Assembly (NCBI GenBank): GCA_903870185.1
Contig: CAIQCE010000021.1
Location: 1 to 6,593, forward strand
Length of the DNA: 6,593 nucleotides
Direction: 5' to 3'
Source: an uncultured Gammaproteobacteria bacterium
GTDB taxonomy: Bacteria; Pseudomonadota; Gammaproteobacteria; Coxiellales; Coxiellaceae
Under the pieces are notes generated by a model that made no database searches, had not been told where the DNA came from, and was given only the letters and a program-made list of their open reading frames with translations. Within the stretch, counting starts at the first letter, position 1; each line of letters begins with the position of its first letter. The translations under genes were made by a program, and so were the position numbers. Shown one piece after another: positions 6,003-6,593 of this stretch.

Positions 6003-6593
6003 TTACCTTAAAATTGTTCTGGCATCTTTAGAAAAGATTAAATAATCCTCAGGAATGCCAATATCGATAAAATACCCGTCGAAAATTGATCCATAGGGTC
6101 GAATTTGATCGATTTGTTTCACTAAAAAATCCCCCTCAAACGAAAATTTTTTGGGGAGGTTTTGTTTTTTTATCCAAGCGGGTGAAGTTAAATAAACTCC
6201 AGCATTAATGAGACCCGACCTTGGAGCATCATTGTATTTGAATTCTATGATTTTGTCCCCTTCTAATATAGCTTCTCCGTATCGACTACAGTTAGGAACT
6301 TGCCTTAGAGATAAGCTTAATGAGGATCTTGAGTTTAGGTGTTGGTGATAAAAATCTTCATAATTTATTTGAGCAAAAGTGTCACCATTGAGTATTAAAA
6401 TGGGAGCTTCACTTTCAGGTAATTTTGACAAGGCATGCAGAATGCCTCCTCCCGTTCCTAGAAGCTCGGTTTCGATCGCATAATGTATTTTTATTGCCAG
6501 ATAGCTGTCTTTAAAATAAGCCATGATTTGTTCATGAAGGTAGCCTACAGACAAGACCACTTCATTCACCCCGTGTTGCTCTAAATATTCCAA
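6003..6593 (-). CDS. Sugar-1-phosphate nucleotidyltransferase, HddC-like (possible D-glycero-alpha-D-manno-heptose-1-phosphate guanylyltransferase), 5'-truncated
   Basis: Cytoplasmic enzyme expected to join a nucleotide to a sugar-1-phosphate, giving an activated sugar for glycan assembly. The window holds 197 codons including the TAA stop. The codon at the right edge is TTG inside LEYLEQHGVNEVVLSVGY and is not a real start. The missing N-terminus (roughly 30-40 residues by comparison with about 230-aa relatives) should carry the glycine-rich nucleotide-binding loop. Seen here: VVLSVGY, the LLGTGGGI loop (about 44-51), LNGDTF (about 68-73, Asp is the metal-binding residue of this fold), NCSRYGEA, GLINAGVYL, FSFEGDFL and FIDIGIPEDY near the C-terminus. 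The last four together resemble HddC/WcbM enzymes more than RmlA, GalU or MurU, but mannose- or glucose-1-phosphate specificity cannot be excluded. Its stop directly abuts the permease GTG, which ties it to glycan export. It has no left-handed beta-helix acyltransferase tail of the GlmU type. Confidence 0.8.
   Translation of the reverse strand: MEYLEQHGVNEVVLSVGYLHEQIMAYFKDSYLAIKIHYAIETELLGTGGGILHALSKLPESEAPILILNGDTFAQINYEDFYHQHLNSRSSLSLSLRQVPNCSRYGEAILEGDKIIEFKYNDAPRSGLINAGVYLTSPAWIKKQNLPKKFSFEGDFLVKQIDQIRPYGSIFDGYFIDIGIPEDYLIFSKDARTILR
6124..6158 (-). other. Terminator-like hairpin plus T-run inside the nucleotidyltransferase gene
   Basis: Read on the minus strand, TCCCC (6157-6153) can pair with GGGGA (6134-6130). 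Three further A-U pairs (6152-6150 with 6140-6138) are possible across a 3-base bulge, and the stem is followed at once by TTTTTT (6129-6124). This has the shape of a weak intrinsic terminator or pause site. It lies inside codons for the segment around LPKKFSFEGDFLVK, which looks conserved in the family, so the run of bases may simply reflect coding. Function is unproven. Confidence 0.2.

Noticed and set aside
6591..6593. TTG at the right edge as a true start of the nucleotidyltransferase
   Set aside because: The fragment lacks the N-terminal glycine-rich nucleotide-binding loop expected in this family, so the gene continues past the window.
1..6593. RNA genes, CRISPR array, insertion sequence, prophage or defence system
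   Set aside because: Nearly every base is inside recognisable metabolic or transport genes, and no repeat array, transposase, cloverleaf or defence domain was seen on either strand.

Overview
The window looks like a chromosomal piece from a moderately AT-rich Gram-negative bacterium, most likely a gammaproteobacterium. The Gram-negative assignment rests on a proteobacterial-type NuoL-NuoM-NuoN block and an O-antigen/capsule-type ABC exporter. A Legionellales/Coxiella-like origin is possible from the general look of the Nuo proteins, but I cannot establish it without database searches.

Bases 1-4439 (+ strand) hold the 3' end of the respiratory complex I operon. It contains nuoL (5' end cut off by the window), nuoM and nuoN, with gaps of 5 and 7 bases. 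The three proteins are the antiporter-like membrane subunits that form the distal proton-pumping arm of NADH:quinone oxidoreductase. The key buried Lys/Glu residues visible in the window are intact, so the genes look functional.

Bases 4440-4453 are a very short convergent gap. Together with the end of nuoN it forms an 18-base, purely A/T-rich near-perfect palindrome. No GC-rich intrinsic terminator is visible there.

Bases 4454-6593 (- strand) hold three genes that look like one transcription unit, read from the right edge leftwards. They are a sugar-1-phosphate nucleotidyltransferase (HddC-like, 5' end outside the window), an ABC-2 polysaccharide export permease (Wzm/TagG family) and its ATPase partner (Wzt/RfbE family). 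Each stop codon is 0 or 1 base from the next proposed start. The inferred job is to make an NDP-activated sugar, possibly GDP-D-glycero-D-manno-heptose, and to export a finished lipid-linked glycan across the inner membrane for LPS O-antigen or capsule. The ATPase is the short form without a C-terminal carbohydrate-binding domain.

Coding density is about 99%. I see no RNA genes, insertion sequences, CRISPR arrays or phage genes, and no clear undescribed system. The points worth checking are the core-to-glycan-locus boundary, the palindrome at the convergent gap, the short Wzt, and a terminator-like structure inside the nucleotidyltransferase gene.
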